Shown here piece after piece: positions 44,672 to 57,775 of a DNA stretch of 64,000 bases (the stretch's first letter is position 1; each line of letters opens with the position of its first letter). Under the pieces are notes generated by a model. It was not told the origin of the DNA, did no database searches, and was given only the letters and a program-made list of their open reading frames with translations. A program made the position numbers and the translations under genes. Origin of the DNA: Sipunculus nudus (taxonomy: Eukaryota > Annelida > Sipuncula > Golfingiida > Sipunculidae); the NCBI GenBank assembly GCA_026874595.1, contig CM049310.1:39189558-39253557 (forward strand). Reading direction: 5' to 3'.

Positions 44672-46250
44672 TTATTATTATTTATTTATTATAATATTGT
44701 GAAGGGTGGCCTGTACCAGAATAAGAATTCTGTTATAAGCAGGGCCCTCTTCCAAGATATACAAGATATTATAAACAATGGAACATGATAATAAAAATAC
44801 ATAAAAGTACATGTACAATGCGAAATATAAAAGACATAATGAGACTGTAAAATCATTACAAAGGAATGATAATATCATAAGATTAATAAAAGGGACGGTA
44901 CTAACAGCGGTAAGAGCAACGATTACATCTAGAACAATTTCGTGCTGTGATAAGATTATAACATCATTGTAAAATCGGAGAAGTACGAACGTGATAATTT
45001 TTTAAAATGCTGCAAATTAGAAGCAAACTTAATGTGTCGAGGAAGGGAGTTCCATAGAGTACTGCCTGCATAAAAAGAGGTAGCCTTGAAGGCTTCAATA
45101 CGCGGTTTCGGAAGGATACAGTTTTTGTTTTCGGTTAACCGCGTCGAATCATTATGAATGCCCTTCGCCATATGAAAATTCTTACATAAATATGAAGGGG
45201 CTAAATCATTTATGCATTTATAGGTTAAAATAGATAGGAGGTACAAATATCGCTGTTCAATTGTCATTAAGCCTATTTCTTTCACTAAATCTAAACTTCT
45301 TTGAGTTGGGCCGTAATTTTTTGTTATTATCCTAGCCGCACGACACTGCATTCGTTGGATTGCGGCACTGAATGTGCTGGGACAGCTGCCCCATACTGTT
45401 AGGCTATAATCTATTGAGGGTTGAACAAAGGCGTGATATATAGTGACTAAAAACTTCTGTGGTAGAAATTTGCTGAGCCGATGTAAAAGTCCAATTTTGC
45501 AACATAGCTTTTTAAAAACGGTAGAAGTGTGAGATTTCCATGTGAGATGGGCGTCAATGATCAAGCCAAGGTGAGAAAATTCATCGACATTCGGGACAAT
45601 ATCTTTATCGATAATTATTTGTAACGAATTTGATTGTTTGCGTTGCTTGGAACTCACAAGCATAGTAGCTGATTTTGTGGCGTTTGCAATTAGTTTGTTT
45701 TTATTAAGCCAGTTAGTAACTTGGTCTACAGCAGCCTGTAACTTATGTTGTGCTGATTCGCGATCGATGCCGTCTGCATATAGCGTGATGTCGTCAGCAT
45801 AAATCGAGCATTTTGCGTCTGTCACATTATCGGGCAAGTCATTAAGATATATAGTAGGAAAAGAATGGGTCCAAGTACAGTGCCTTGTGGTACACCTGTA
45901 TCGATGGTTTTCACCTCAGAATTATAGTTATTGAAGCAGACAAACTGCTTTCGGTCGTATAAATAATTATAAAACCAGGTGTGCGAGTTTCCATTTACGC
46001 CATACTGTTTTAATTTACCCAATAATATATCGTGATTTAGGGAATCAAAACCTTTTTTAAGGTCGAGAAATCATATGGAGTTTACACGTCCGCAGTTCAT
46101 AACTGTCAGCCAATTATCAACTATTCTATGTAATGCAGTTTGGGTAGAGTTGTTTGCAAGAAAGGCAGTTTGTTCAGGAGATATCAAGCGTTTGTGGTTT
46201 AAGTAATTAAGAAGATGACGTTTAATGTGTACGGTAGGACAAGTGATGCG
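44672..46250 (-). mobile_element. 5'-truncated LINE, RT domain to 3' tail
   Basis: Runs on the minus strand from the RT palm (near 46245) through motif B, motif C and the C-terminal region to a 3' UTR. The UTR ends in an AATAAATAAATAA-type tail at about 44695-44672. The endonuclease and ORF1 are absent, the usual outcome of incomplete target-primed reverse transcription. No target duplication was identified. Confidence 0.85.
44956..46245 (-). pseudogene. Reverse transcriptase of a CR1/jockey-like LINE (broken)
   Basis: Upstream part (46245-45840): LISPEQTAFLANNSTQTALH, then an in-frame stop, then LDLKKGFDSLNHDILL (motif A region) and GVPQGTVLGPILFLLY (motif B). A frameshift near 45835 separates it from the main frame (45837-44956, 293 codons). 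That frame begins with YADD, the RT catalytic motif, within its first 20 residues, followed by LGLIIDAHLTWKSH in the thumb region and a long C-terminal segment ending at a stop near 44956. Length and motif order fit the C-terminal half of ORF2. One frameshift and one stop are visible, so it is inactive but younger than the LINE at 21.6 kb. Confidence 0.92.
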
Positions 46251-49200
46251 AACACTTGATGAGCTACTTAATTATGAGCTTGTTTCGAACATTGCATAAA
46301 AGAAGGGTTTGTCGGTCCCCCTTCGATTTCGACAACGCCTAACGTTTTTATTTAACGGATTTATTCATACTTCCCCTACGTTTTATCATCTGGTTTGTGT
46401 TTATTGAATAAACAGCAAGTTCAGCAAGGTTAAGTGTAGGTACAGGCGTACAGCTGCGATTAATATGGACATAGATAACAGTAAAATGTCGTCTTCTGAA
46501 CAAGGGTGACTGGACAGTTGTTGTATCAGATTTCAACTCAAAGGATCGCTCAATCTCACAATCCCTGTTGGTGGTGTTTGGTGTCTGTCAAAGGGTAGAA
46601 TATCATAACTATTCATTTGGGATCAAAAGTAACAAAGGCCTACAAAGTGATAGTTCTGTTCGGCCTTTTATTCCATGGCCTTGGAAAGCTTAGCTGACAG
46701 CTTCGGAAACCATTTGATCTATATGCAGTTTTAGAAGAAACGTTTACGCGGCTAAAATACACTGTAGTATCCGTCCTGAGATTAAGATTAATATGTGGCA
46801 ATATTATATAATCTAAATCGGCTCATATCAATTCGGAATATTAACCCTATATAAACCGTTTTTAATCTCAAAGAATAATGCCCATGAAATAAATATTCGT
46901 CCATAGCAAGGCCTCATTTAATATCATAGTGAAGATTACATAGTGAAGCAAAAATTAATAAATTTATAAAAAAAAGTTGACCCCCACAACGCCGTATCCG
47001 CCTTCATAGGCCTTGAAATTCTATGTCTAAAACAGCTAGATAATGAAATTTCATCCTGCGGTTCCTGCATGTGGTACATTTATTGTGATCTTTGAGAAAG
47101 TCTTTAATTAGAATTAAGCTACCTTTAACAAATTACATTGTCGGAAACTATAGGGTGGCATTTCGAAACTTATCAGTTATCACACAAAAAATGCGGTAAT
47201 TGCTCAAGCATTTTAATTAATTTAAAAGGGGCGGTCCGCACCGGTTCAGTCCATGGATATAGGCGGTTCGGTATTTTTGTTGCCGGTCCGATCCAGCATA
47301 AACACTTGTGGACCGGGCCGGTCCAAGCGGTCTGTTCAGCACCTCTATTCTCTATAAGTTCTGAAGTAAAAACGTGTTTCAGCAGCTCATAAACAAAGAC
47401 TCCCTGGCAGTCAGTAAAATATATACAAAAGGCAAGTTTTTCAGATATACCTGGATTTTTTTTTTGCGAAATTTCGAACGCTACTTGATCTTGCAGAACT
47501 GTTAACTGTTGAAAAAGACTGGTTTCGATATGTTCCTTTTCTACGTATTTTATTGATACTTTAAGATGACAGATTACATGTGCAGCCATCATTAAGTTAT
47601 ACTAAAGAATTCATCAAGAAGTCATACTGAGGATTCAATAATAAAGAAACACTAAGATAAAATTATAGCCATTGCTTTCCACACAATATAGCTCCATGAC
47701 GCACTGGCTTGATAAAAGTTATTCTGCGTACTCAGAAAAAATCTGAAAAGGTCACTGGTAGGTGTCAGGAAGTTCAAGGACGAATCCACAGATGTCTGTC
47801 TGTTCTCACTAGCAGGTTTGCTGTTCTGAACAGTGATATTAATGAAAGACAACTTTTATGTCTGCACCTGCAAGTATATACAACATAGACTTTGTGAAAA
47901 AGGGCACGAGAACCAGAGATCGGTGGTAGATAATAGCCCCAGACAATACTTGAAAACTATATATATATATATAAAGGAAGCCATTTTATGCAGGAAATTT
48001 CTAACATAATTATATATTTCAGTTTAAAAAAATGGTGAGAAATTCTTGTCGAGAATAATATCTTAAAGCATTAATCTCCAGTAAGGTCTGGAAGCTATGT
48101 CTGTTATGTTAAGATTTTGGAAAAAAATGTGTCTACAACAGCTGTGTGTGTGTTTGAAAAAGCATTAGACCATTCTACAAATATTTTCATTTAAAAAAAT
48201 CAAGGGGAAAGGGTACTGGAATTACTGGCAGTTCACGGAGAAGACTTAGGTGTAAAATATTTAAAAAAGGAGGTTTATTCGTTTTAGGCCTGTACTCAAG
48301 ACTGATTTTTTTTAACCGATAGAACGTATCCTATCCTGATTCATTTAGATCCTCAGCATGCAGCATGCCTCCGCTCACAGGAGCTAACCCGCCCCTAACA
48401 TTGGAACTTTTCATGGGCCAGCTGCGGGTCTGAGGTTTATAATGACTGCCAATGTGACGGGAGCGATAATAAAGTAATTTGACATTATTTAAACAGTGGT
48501 TCTTGCTTTTATATTAATATTATCGACCATTATTTACTTGTCTACCTATAATAGAAACTGACCGAGCTCATTTGTACATAATTTACTTTACTATACCTTA
48601 CATTGATAATACCTAGGTTCTTTTACAACGACAGACACATCGATTAATCGGTCAAATTAATCAGTGTTAGACAGATGGATATTGAGGCAAGGAATAATAT
48701 AATTGCTTTTGAAAGCATGCATATTACTCGTTGGACATATGACCGCACGGCTTCGGCCGGGTTTTCTGTGGACCCAGTTCAACCGTACTGGCGTAGTTAA
48801 TGATATAGATGGTGTTAACTGAAATTCCTGAGAATTAATTGTAAATATTGTAAATGAGCCCCCCCCCCTTAGGACACAGTTTGCATCATCCCAGAAACTT
48901 CAAGACCAAAATCGTAAATTTCCGGGGCGTGACAACAGAGAAGTGCGTGACAACGCTTTAGTGCCACCGTCAATTATAATTTAGACTTAGAAGCAGACAT
49001 TGATAAAAATCTGGAAAGATTTTCCATCTTTTCTGCCACCCCATGCACAACTGCATGTGATTAGAGCACTACTTGTAAAAACGCACAGCGTCTGCTCTTT
49101 GCAAGTCAGCAACAACTACCGGTACATGGTCGATCAGGATAGCTGTGAATATCGCGACGGTTTACATACAAAACAAATAAAGCAGTATATGTTCACTTAT

Positions 49201-50418
49201 TACAGATATTTCAACGTTAAAAAACACGTCAAGTGCCCTTAGTTTCTAATTTACTCTCTGGATAGATCAGACATGGGCACACATAAAGCAACATATTTCA
49301 TTCATGTTCGAGTGAGTTCAAGTGGACGCCCAGCTGCGCGTCAGTGAGTGATACATAATGCTGCAACCCGCACTGACCGTCGACAGCAAGCAATGACTGC
49401 CCAGGACCTAGTGTACTTCCATCAGTACTTGCTATCTCTGCCAGATGCGCTAACACTTCTGGTACAGCAGACGATGCGACTGCTCGCCACACTGCAGCTG
49501 CACTTGTTGTCTTCCGCCTGCAGAAAACAATAACTTTCTCACGCGCTGAGCAGACGACATCGGAAACGATATATTTAGATATATTACCACATTAGAACGT
49601 GGATTTGAGAAGCCATCCGTCAGGTAAGGTTTCCATTTCTTTCCAGCCACTTTGTATATACTCCATGGTTGCCTTGAGGACGGAAGGAGCCGTCTTGGGT
49701 TTCCATGTACATGTAACAGGGCTACAGCTTAATATTTTTCCTCATAATAATCGTAGCCATGGAACATTCGTGAGGCAAATTATTAGAATAGGACAACTAT
49801 ACGGTCAACATACAGAGGACTGGTTTACCTTGACGATGCAATGTAAAGACTAGGTTTTGGTCAAGCCTATATCAGAAAATCATCGGTATCATATGTCAGT
49901 GAAAAAGCTGATGAAAATGCCTCTTCTTTATTCCACATTGTTCTGTACAGGTATCAGCGTTTATCCTAGTAATATCTACCATTCAATATTGCGTGTAATC
50001 TGTTCATAAGTTGATCATCCTTCAGAACTCCAGTGGTAATAGACTGACCCATACAAAATACAATGACGGTCTGGGCTACCATGTCCATCCGATGTTATAC
50101 CAGGTGGAAAGGCGGATTGACGGACGCTCGCACGTGCAGTTCGGATTCAAGAGTTCCGGGGCTCTGTGACTGACTGATATAATAATTTATGCTACAGGCA
50201 GCGGTCAAACCTGTTATTACACTTCCCAGCACGCGAGCTCGCTGTCTTTTTCCCCTGCGCGATGGAGCTCGGAAGATGGATTTGTTTACGGAGTTAGACA
50301 TGCAAACTTCTGGCATATGTGCAACAGCATTTTTATAATTCAAATGTCATGACTGGTATAAAGATACATAAATATCTGATTTTATAAATATGCGAACTTG
50401 AAAACCATGTGAAACATT
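46251..50418. other. Non-coding, no gene recognised
   Basis: Contains a GC-rich palindrome-rich patch at 47225-47345 ('ggaccgggccggtcc'), a short GC-rich segment at 49310-49560 open in both strands without recognisable domains, and AT-rich DNA elsewhere. I cannot support a gene here. Confidence 0.5.
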
Positions 50419-50561
50419 CAGTGGCGTCAATTTATCTTCAAGGGTGGGGGGGGGGGGGACTCGGGGGGGGGGGGATGACAGGCATGGGTCGGGGGGGGGG
50501 GGGGGGGGATGACAGGCATAGCGGATAGTCAAAATTGGGATAAAACAGACATGTTAATACA

Positions 50562-50618
<57 letters not shown>

Positions 50619-50851
50619 TATTGTATATATATATATCATTAAGTATAAGGTTTAAAAAGGGATATGGTTATTCTAAACCATTTAGATATAAATATTTCAT
50701 AGTAAACTCATAAATGGAACCAAAGTCTATAATTCTATTTATTTATGTATATCATTTGAAATATATAAATATTATTCTTTGAATTTGGGGGGGGGGGGGG
50801 GAGAAGGATGATTACATTGGCCATCCCCATCCCCCCTATATTGACGCCCTG
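50419..50851. mobile_element. hAT-like MITE, copy B, near-perfect 8-bp TSD
   Basis: Starts CAGTGGCGTCAATTTATC like copy A at 36628 and ends TATATTGACGCCCTG. Flanked by GAAACATT (50411-50418) and GTAACATT (50852-50859), which agree at 7 of 8 positions. It carries poly-G tracts near both ends and an internal AT microsatellite (50564-50613). The AT-rich core matches copy A over more than 150 bases. Confidence 0.88.
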
Positions 50852-50859
50852 GTAACATT

Positions 50860-52014
50860 CATGGGTATAAGTTTAACTGATCAGGCCGGTGACGATGATG
50901 ACGATGACGAAGGAGGTTTCGCTCCGCAGATCTGCAGTAGTGAAATTTGATACCAGAAAATGCTGGATCCTGGCAGTTATACAACTACGTTGTCGTGCGG
51001 TGTTTGCATCATACTCGTGTGTCATTCACGTGTTGTGTTAATATACAATGTATATGATTGTGTAGGTCCAATGTTTTATCCAGTAACCTAACGATCTGTG
51101 CGTGGGTCACATAAAGGGGCCTGTTCCTTAATCTGACGTTAAAGATAACCCTTGAACCTTTTTTATAAAATAGGCCATTAAACGCCGACAAAGCCGCACG
51201 CATGCTGTTCGATTTGTTCCGTGTTTATATCATGTGGGGAGCGCCAAAATAATCCAAACACATTCAACAAAGATTTCTGGCAGGAAATCAGACAAACCAG
51301 TTAAGCAAAGGGTCTTTTGCAACTAGTGAACTTTCATGTTCAGCAAATATGCAACACACCACCTTAGGTTACATGGTTTGGCGGTTTTCAACATTGCTGT
51401 GTTTTGTACTTATAGCTGGCACATACAAGCTCATACATCCGTCACAGAAGCGTTATGTGAAATTTTACTAGCACGAAATACCTTAGAATCCACTAATGAG
51501 TACGCAGAGTAAGCCAGAAATCACAAATTTTATAGAAAAGATAGCTGGGTTTAAGAAATAACATACACTAGCTGATGAAGCCGACAATAGTGATGATTAA
51601 GCACTTTTGACGTCTGTTCTCTGTTGATGGCAATTAATAATATCTAGAAATCTGCAAGCCGGGAGATTTTGATTTGGAATCGATTTTCCACGATCGGCCC
51701 TCATCCAGGGTGAATGCTCTGCAGGATTAATGGGAAGGCCGTGCCCAACGGCCATATTTCACTCACAAATGAGTAGGCCTTTCGGGGGTATCTCGGTGGT
51801 ATGACCCATCAATGCGGAGGAGTACACACCCAGGTCCCGCAGGTGCAGTAGTCTTTGGGCCTGGTTAACACCAGGATATAAAATCAAAGGAAGCGTGTGA
51901 TACTGCATGCTCTGTCACGGAGTCCGAAAACGGAATGGAATTCTGCAGATGTACATATACTTAGTGAAGCTAACATTAAAAATGGAGGCGGTAAAAAAAT
52001 AATATTAAAGAAAC
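50860..52014. other. Non-coding, no gene recognised
   Basis: No exon recognised. A short GATGAC-like repeat lies near 50890-50910. Confidence 0.45.
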
Positions 52015-52140
52015 CCTAGAAATCTGCATTTTAAGGAAGGAATTTGGGGGGTTTCCAATTTGAGATGCTCCCAAAACCGGGTTTGCATTCACTTATTTGG
52101 CCAAATTTCCCAGGTTCATATATGCATTATAATTATCTGG
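52015..52140 (-). repeat. Dispersed repeat, inverted fragment, copy 3
   Basis: The minus strand matches the 3' part of the family seen at 54230-54360: the segments 'aagtgaatgcaaac', 'gaaacccc' and 'ccttaaaatgcagatttct' occur in the same order. Confidence 0.6.
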
Positions 52141-52336
52141 ACATTTGTGAATATTGCTTGAAGCCGTTCCGTAATCAGGGTCATTACTATTGTAATATGT
52201 CTCCCAGTGAAAATTATTTCAGGATTTACTGATGGCGAACTATTATTTATATTACAGTGTATAATCACAAGACATTGTCAAATCAGACCTTGTTGTGAAG
52301 GTATATATATTCACTTTAATCGCACACACACATATA

Positions 52337-52344
52337 TATATATA

Positions 52345-52401
<57 letters not shown>
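52337..52401. repeat. (AT)n microsatellite
   Basis: AT run of about 65 bases with one TTT interruption near its start. Confidence 0.97.
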
Positions 52402-52409
<8 letters not shown>

Positions 52410-53397
52410 TACAGTCAATGTGTAAAATCAGTCAATTTGTAAATTGTCTGAAAATTTCAGTCAATTTACAAATTGCCTGCTTCACTCAATTTATAAATGT
52501 ATAACATCATATTAATACACAGATGAATGTTTTATACAATCAAAAGCTTCCATTTGGCTTATTTTTTTCTTGCGGAAATAATTATATTATCATATGACAT
52601 GTTAATATTATTCTGTCTCAGGGGCGCAGTCTCCTTTTACACATTAGGATTGAGTGGAAACGTGAGGGTACCCCGCTACCTTTGTTACCATTTTCTTTCG
52701 AACTTCAGCAATTTTGGCATAAAATATTATGGAACATTATAAACATAAAAGCGTGTGTGACCTAAAATATTTAGGCAGCAAACATTCAAGGGGAACCCCC
52801 ATTTCTTGGATTCACCGCTGATTATATAAAAATAAAATTTTAAGCCCTGGTTTGAACTCGCGAAATCTGCATGAATAATTAAATTTGTGCCTTATACCTG
52901 GGATCCACAATGTCATGTTAACGAGAGAATCATGCAATATTATATCAGTCATTGTTTTAGGTTTAGTTATATCTGAAAGATCACACTTTGACCGGCAAAC
53001 TGTCACACATTTTTGTAAAAAATAAATCATATTTTACGGATTGGCTATTTTTATGGTATAATGACATTATTTTATTTGACAATATTGACAATACTTATGG
53101 GATTGGGGATGCATTATGGTATGTCCATGCAATATGTTTGGAAAAGTTTGTGGGATTTCCCGACCAAATGTCGCTTATGTACTGCTCATTAAAAGTTGAC
53201 TACTCATCACTATACAAGCCATAACAGTTTGGCTACACTCACAGAATGTTCATAGCAAACTCATCAAAAGTTGCAAACGCATTTGGTAATTGTGGTTAAA
53301 CCCTAACTGGTTATACTATATAGCAATGTCTGCTTCCTAATAATGTCTGCGTCCTTTTATGAATTGCCTGAGTGAATCAGGCAAATTGTTAATTGAC

Positions 53398-53399
<2 letters not shown>
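52402..53399. other. Non-coding, no gene recognised
   Basis: AT-rich; short motif 'gtcaattt(a/g)' recurs near 52413-52495. No exon recognised. Confidence 0.45.

Positions 53400-53455
<56 letters not shown>
53400..53455. repeat. (AT)n microsatellite
   Basis: AT run of about 56 bases. Confidence 0.97.
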
Positions 53456-53461
<6 letters not shown>

Positions 53462-53869
53462 CATGGATCAAGCTGCCTACATTTCAATAAAAAATATAGA
53501 TCTATTTCAAGGCAGCCATGTATTTTAAAATGTACAAGGGTTCCTTGATGTAAGGGCCATTTTCTCAATACAAGCGTGCCCCAGTTCAGTATTCCTATTA
53601 TTGCATTGTACTCCAGCTGCACCAAAATCGGTATATGCACCCATATTCCAATATCACATTTGTTTTGTCATTTAGTCAGAGTCTAGTGTCACTCAGTTAT
53701 GAGGACCCTTATGGCTATTTACCAGCTTGGCTGAACTGAACAACTGGCCAGCATGCCACTCGTATTAATTTATCAAATATAAATTATTGTTGATTCTCGT
53801 TGAGATCCGATAAATTGGCCGATATATTTAGCTCAGGTGAGGATGCTGCGTTCGTGTATCGCTCAGCGC

Positions 53870-53960
53870 GGACGTGGCAATCTGACTCCGCCTCACATGT
53901 TGCACGGGTCAGATATTGGTCACGGGGAGTAACCGTTAGGCCACGCAAAACTAATTGATA
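53870..53960 (-). repeat. tRNA-derived SINE head
   Basis: Minus strand: TGGCCTAACGGTTA (53943-53930) is an excellent A box. A B-box-like GGAGTCAGATTGCC follows at 53889-53876. A GC-rich body follows to about 53850. No paired acceptor stem is evident. Confidence 0.5.
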
Positions 53961-54039
53961 GTTCGACGGAATCCCCGCTCTCATTTTTTTACCTTCAGCA
54001 CGAGGGTATGCGTCCATTCCCGTTCGTGTGATGGTGTGT

Positions 54040-54360
54040 GTGTGTGTGTGTGTATATGTGTTTGTTCACAACATAACTCACGCAATCATGAATTACATCT
54101 CATGTAATTTTCAGGAAATTTCTGGAATGGGCCAATGAAATTTATAACATTAAAGTATGGATCCGGAACATGACCCGGATTCCGGTATGTTATCAAGAAA
54201 TATTCCTTAATTAGAGTCATTTATATGCACGAATTGGCTGAATAAGTGAAATATTGGCTGAATAAGTGAATGCAAACACGGTTTCGAAAGCATTCCACAA
54301 TAGAAACCCCAACATGGCGGAGGGTTGCATTCCTTAAAATGCAGATTTCTGGTTTTTCGA
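54040..54360 (+). repeat. Dispersed repeat, copy 4
   Basis: Longest readable copy: GT-rich start, 'tttgttcacaacataactca', 'cgcaatcatgaatt', 'gggccaatgaa', 'gtatggatccgg', 'atgcacgaattggctgaata' (a 20-base portion is tandemly doubled), 'gtgaatgcaaacacggtttc', and a 3' block ending near 'gcagatttctgg'. Confidence 0.65.
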
Positions 54361-55097
54361 TGATTTTTTACAGAAAGTGCCTGAGAACCAAACCATTTTT
54401 TTTGCCTAAAACTCACGCCGTATTGGCAGTGTTGTGGGCTTACATATTTGCAGTTTTCTACCCTCAAAACGATTGTCCCTGCTGTCCTCGCCCATCAATC
54501 TGGATAATTGTGCATTTTAGCGAGTTTTTGTACAAGGCTTATATTGCAATTAACGCATTACATGTATTTCCAAATTTTGTTTATTCAATAACAAGGAGAA
54601 CATTTTACTTATATTAGAATAAGGCTTAAAGTGTTTGAAAACCGATATATTTTAGATATGATGAGCAATAATGCTCGAATATACTTTTCTTGGCATAACG
54701 TTATGACGGACGATGAAAATTTGAATAAATAAATTCGACATTTTGTCTCTCAAACAACACTATCTTTCATTATATAACCCTTATTTTTCTAAAAATATAC
54801 ATCTCTTGTATACATCTCTTGTATATTACTTTTGTTTACAATTTACGTTAAAGATTGTAAAATAAACCTCTAAAAAACCGCTTAAATGCACAATTACCTC
54901 AGTCTGTGTTATAGCCAATAAAAATGGACTCCTCAGTTGCCTTTTTAGTGAATAGTGCAATGTAGATTCCCTAGACTGCCCCTGCAGTTGCCTATGCTAT
55001 ACAAGACTAGAAACAACGGTGTAATTTAACATATTTCTATTGATTTATGTTCAGTTCATCTATGTGTATTGTATATATTTAACCACTGAAAAGCAAT

Positions 55098-55098
<1 letters not shown>
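54361..55098. other. Non-coding, no gene recognised
   Basis: AT-rich; no exon recognised. Confidence 0.45.
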
Positions 55099-55152
<54 letters not shown>

Positions 55153-55264
55153 CAGGGAGAGTCGGACCTAGGACGTTCACATCACACCACATGGTCCGAT
55201 GTAAGTGAAGGTAAAAAATATGAAATCAAAGATGTCTGCTGATAAATAGATACAAAAGAGAGAG

Positions 55265-55330
<66 letters not shown>

Positions 55331-55938
55331 GAGAGAAAGAGAGAGAGCGTGAGAGAAAGAGAGAGAGAGAGAGCTAGAGCTAGGGAGGCAGAGTCGGACC
55401 GAGGACGTTCACTTCACACCCCATGGTCTTATGTAGGTGAAGGTAAAAACATAGAAAAATCTAGGATGTCGACTGATGAAATTGATACAAAATTATTCTG
55501 TTGATGGATTTGTGTGCGGGTTATCTTCAAAATTCAGCGTCTGGATGACACAATTTACTTACTTAAGATATCCACACTCTGACTGCAATTGTTGTTTTAT
55601 CTTGATTAAAAAAGGGCCGCGAATTTATAATTCTAGAGTATCAAAGATCAGCTGAAAAGATATGTCTTGTTCAATAAAGCAAACAAAACAATAATAAAAA
55701 CCTGATGACACCAATCCGTGATCGATCAGCCATTGTCCAAAGAAGGTGGTATGATATAAGTGAAGATAAAAAAATATGAAATCAAGGATGTCATCTGATA
55801 AAATAGATTCAAACGAGAGAGAGAAATCGAGAGAGAAAGCGAGAGAGAGAGAGGGTGAGATGGAAAAAGAGAGAGTGTAGGAGAGAAAGCGAGAGTGAAA
55901 GGGAGTGAAAGAAAGAGCAAGGGAGAGAGAGAGAGAGA

Positions 55939-55993
<55 letters not shown>

Positions 55994-56526
55994 CGTCGGA
56001 CCGAGGACATTCACATCACACCACATGGTCTGATGTAGGTGAAGGTAAAAACATAGAAAAATCTAGGATGTCGACTGATAAAATGGGTATAAAATTGTTT
56101 TGTTGATGGATTTGTGTGCGGGTTATCTTCAAAATAGACGCCTGGATGACACAAATTACTTAGTTAAGATACACTATGACTGCCATAGTTGTTTTATGTT
56201 GATCAAAAACAGAGACGCTTATTTATTATTATAGAGTATCAAAGGTCCGCAGAAAGATATGTCTTGTTCAATACAGCAAACAAAACAATGATAAAAACCT
56301 GATAATACCAATCCGTGATCGATAAGCCATTGTCCAAAGAAGGTGGTCTGATGTAAGTGAAGGTAAAAATATGAAATCAAGGATGTCGTTTGATAAAATA
56401 GATACAAAAGACAGAGAGAAAGCAAGAGAGAAAGCAAGAGAGAGAGAGAGAGATGGAGAAAGGAAGAGAGAGTGAAAGAGAGAGAGGAGGGGGAGAAAGA
56501 AAGAGAGAACAGGAGAGAGAAAGAAA

Positions 56527-56571
<45 letters not shown>

Positions 56572-56930
56572 TCGGACCGAGGACGTTCACCTCACAACAC
56601 ATGGTCTGATGTAGGTGAAGGTAAAAACATAGTAAAATGTAGGAAGTCGACTAATAAAATGGATACAAAATTGTTCTGTTGATGGATTTCAGTGCGGGTA
56701 ATCTTCTAAACAGACGCCTGGATGGCACAATTTACTTAGTCAGATACACTCTGACTGCCATAGTTGTTTTTAGTTGATTAAAAACAGAGACGCTAATTTA
56801 TTATTCTTGAGTATCAAAGATCCGCAGAAAAGATATGTCTTGTTCAATAAAGCAAACAAAACAATGATAAAAACCTGCATGATGATACCAGTCATTGTTC
56901 GATCTGCCATTGTCCAAAGAATATTAGTAA
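55099..56930 (+). repeat. Segmental tandem array with (GA)n junctions
   Basis: A unit of about 580-600 bases starts 'gtcggaccgaggacgttcac' (copies at about 55153, 55390, 55994 and 56571). It runs through 'catggtctgatgtaggtgaa', 'gttgatggatttgtgtgcgg' and 'atgtcttgttcaata', and ends in a long (GA)n tract (55099-55143, 55256-55378, 55814-55988, 56410-56569). Spacings are 237, 604 and 577. The first copy is an internally deleted short unit. The GA tracts sit at every junction, as expected if unequal exchange used them. Ser-Leu-rich minus-strand frames are GA shadows. Confidence 0.93.
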
Positions 56931-57087
56931 AACCCTTTCGCCATATAGGATGAAAGTGAGCTTCCGGACAGAGTAAATTTTCAAATTACGTTCTAGTAAA
57001 AGAATGGGCATTTCAACACTTTTTCAGCGAGTTTGGTTCTTTGCACCACCGCAACGGGAAATATTTGTTTGTCATATATAAATATTT

Positions 57088-57089
<2 letters not shown>

Positions 57090-57137
<48 letters not shown>
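57090..57137. repeat. (AT)n microsatellite
   Basis: AT run of about 48 bases. Confidence 0.97.
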
Positions 57138-57140
<3 letters not shown>

Positions 57141-57689
57141 ACCTTAATCAAAATAATATTAAAATCACATTATACTGTTTATGTTAAACCAGCTTTAAGA
57201 CCAGTAACTGGCATTTGGGAGATAAATTTAAGTGCATGATGTCCGAAGACACTAAAGGGGAGAGGGGGCGCATTGGGGTCCGTGTTTGCGGGGGACCCTG
57301 CCGTGAGAGTATAAGTGACGGTGGGGTATCTGCATCTATACTGTGTTGATCTTCAGTCTAACGTCCGTGTTCTAAGCCATCGCCTTTATTTTCTTTTACG
57401 AATACATACATGCAGATCAGGAAAACATTTACAATTCCTGTCTATACTGCATGTGCGTCTGCATGATAATCAATTACACATCAGACATTCCGTTTACGAG
57501 ATGTCCCCAAACAATAAAATAGGGCAAGTTTGTCTGTTCGACAGATACCTCGAAAGTTGTCCACAGAATTTTTGCAGACTCAGCTGATATATTTCGACAT
57601 CGTAGAGCAGTTTAAGATTTTCTTCTCCACCCACATTTTAAACAGACTGAAGATATGCATCGAATGCAGCCATCGTGAATTACAGCTGT

Positions 57690-57775
57690 TGAGTCAAACG
57701 AGTCCTTTGCTTTCTGGTTCGTACAAAAGATAAAGAGCTAGAGCACTGGAATATAGAGCCGGGTTCAGATCCTAT
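57690..57775 (+). repeat. tRNA-like SINE fragment
   Basis: GGTTCAGATCC at 57762-57772 is a near-perfect B box, preceded by 'agctagagcactgga', typical of the D-stem/anticodon region of tRNA-derived SINEs. The A box is decayed. Confidence 0.4.

Noticed and set aside
47225-47345. GC-rich palindromic segment that might be a MITE
   Set aside because: 'ggaccgggccggtcc' is striking but no terminal repeats or TSD could be defined.
49310-49560. GC-rich segment open on both strands
   Set aside because: No recognisable domain, no splice signals that I trust, and similar open frames arise by composition.
55625-56602. Long Ser-Leu-rich 'membrane protein' frames
   Set aside because: Complement of (GA)n tracts; repeated by segmental duplication.
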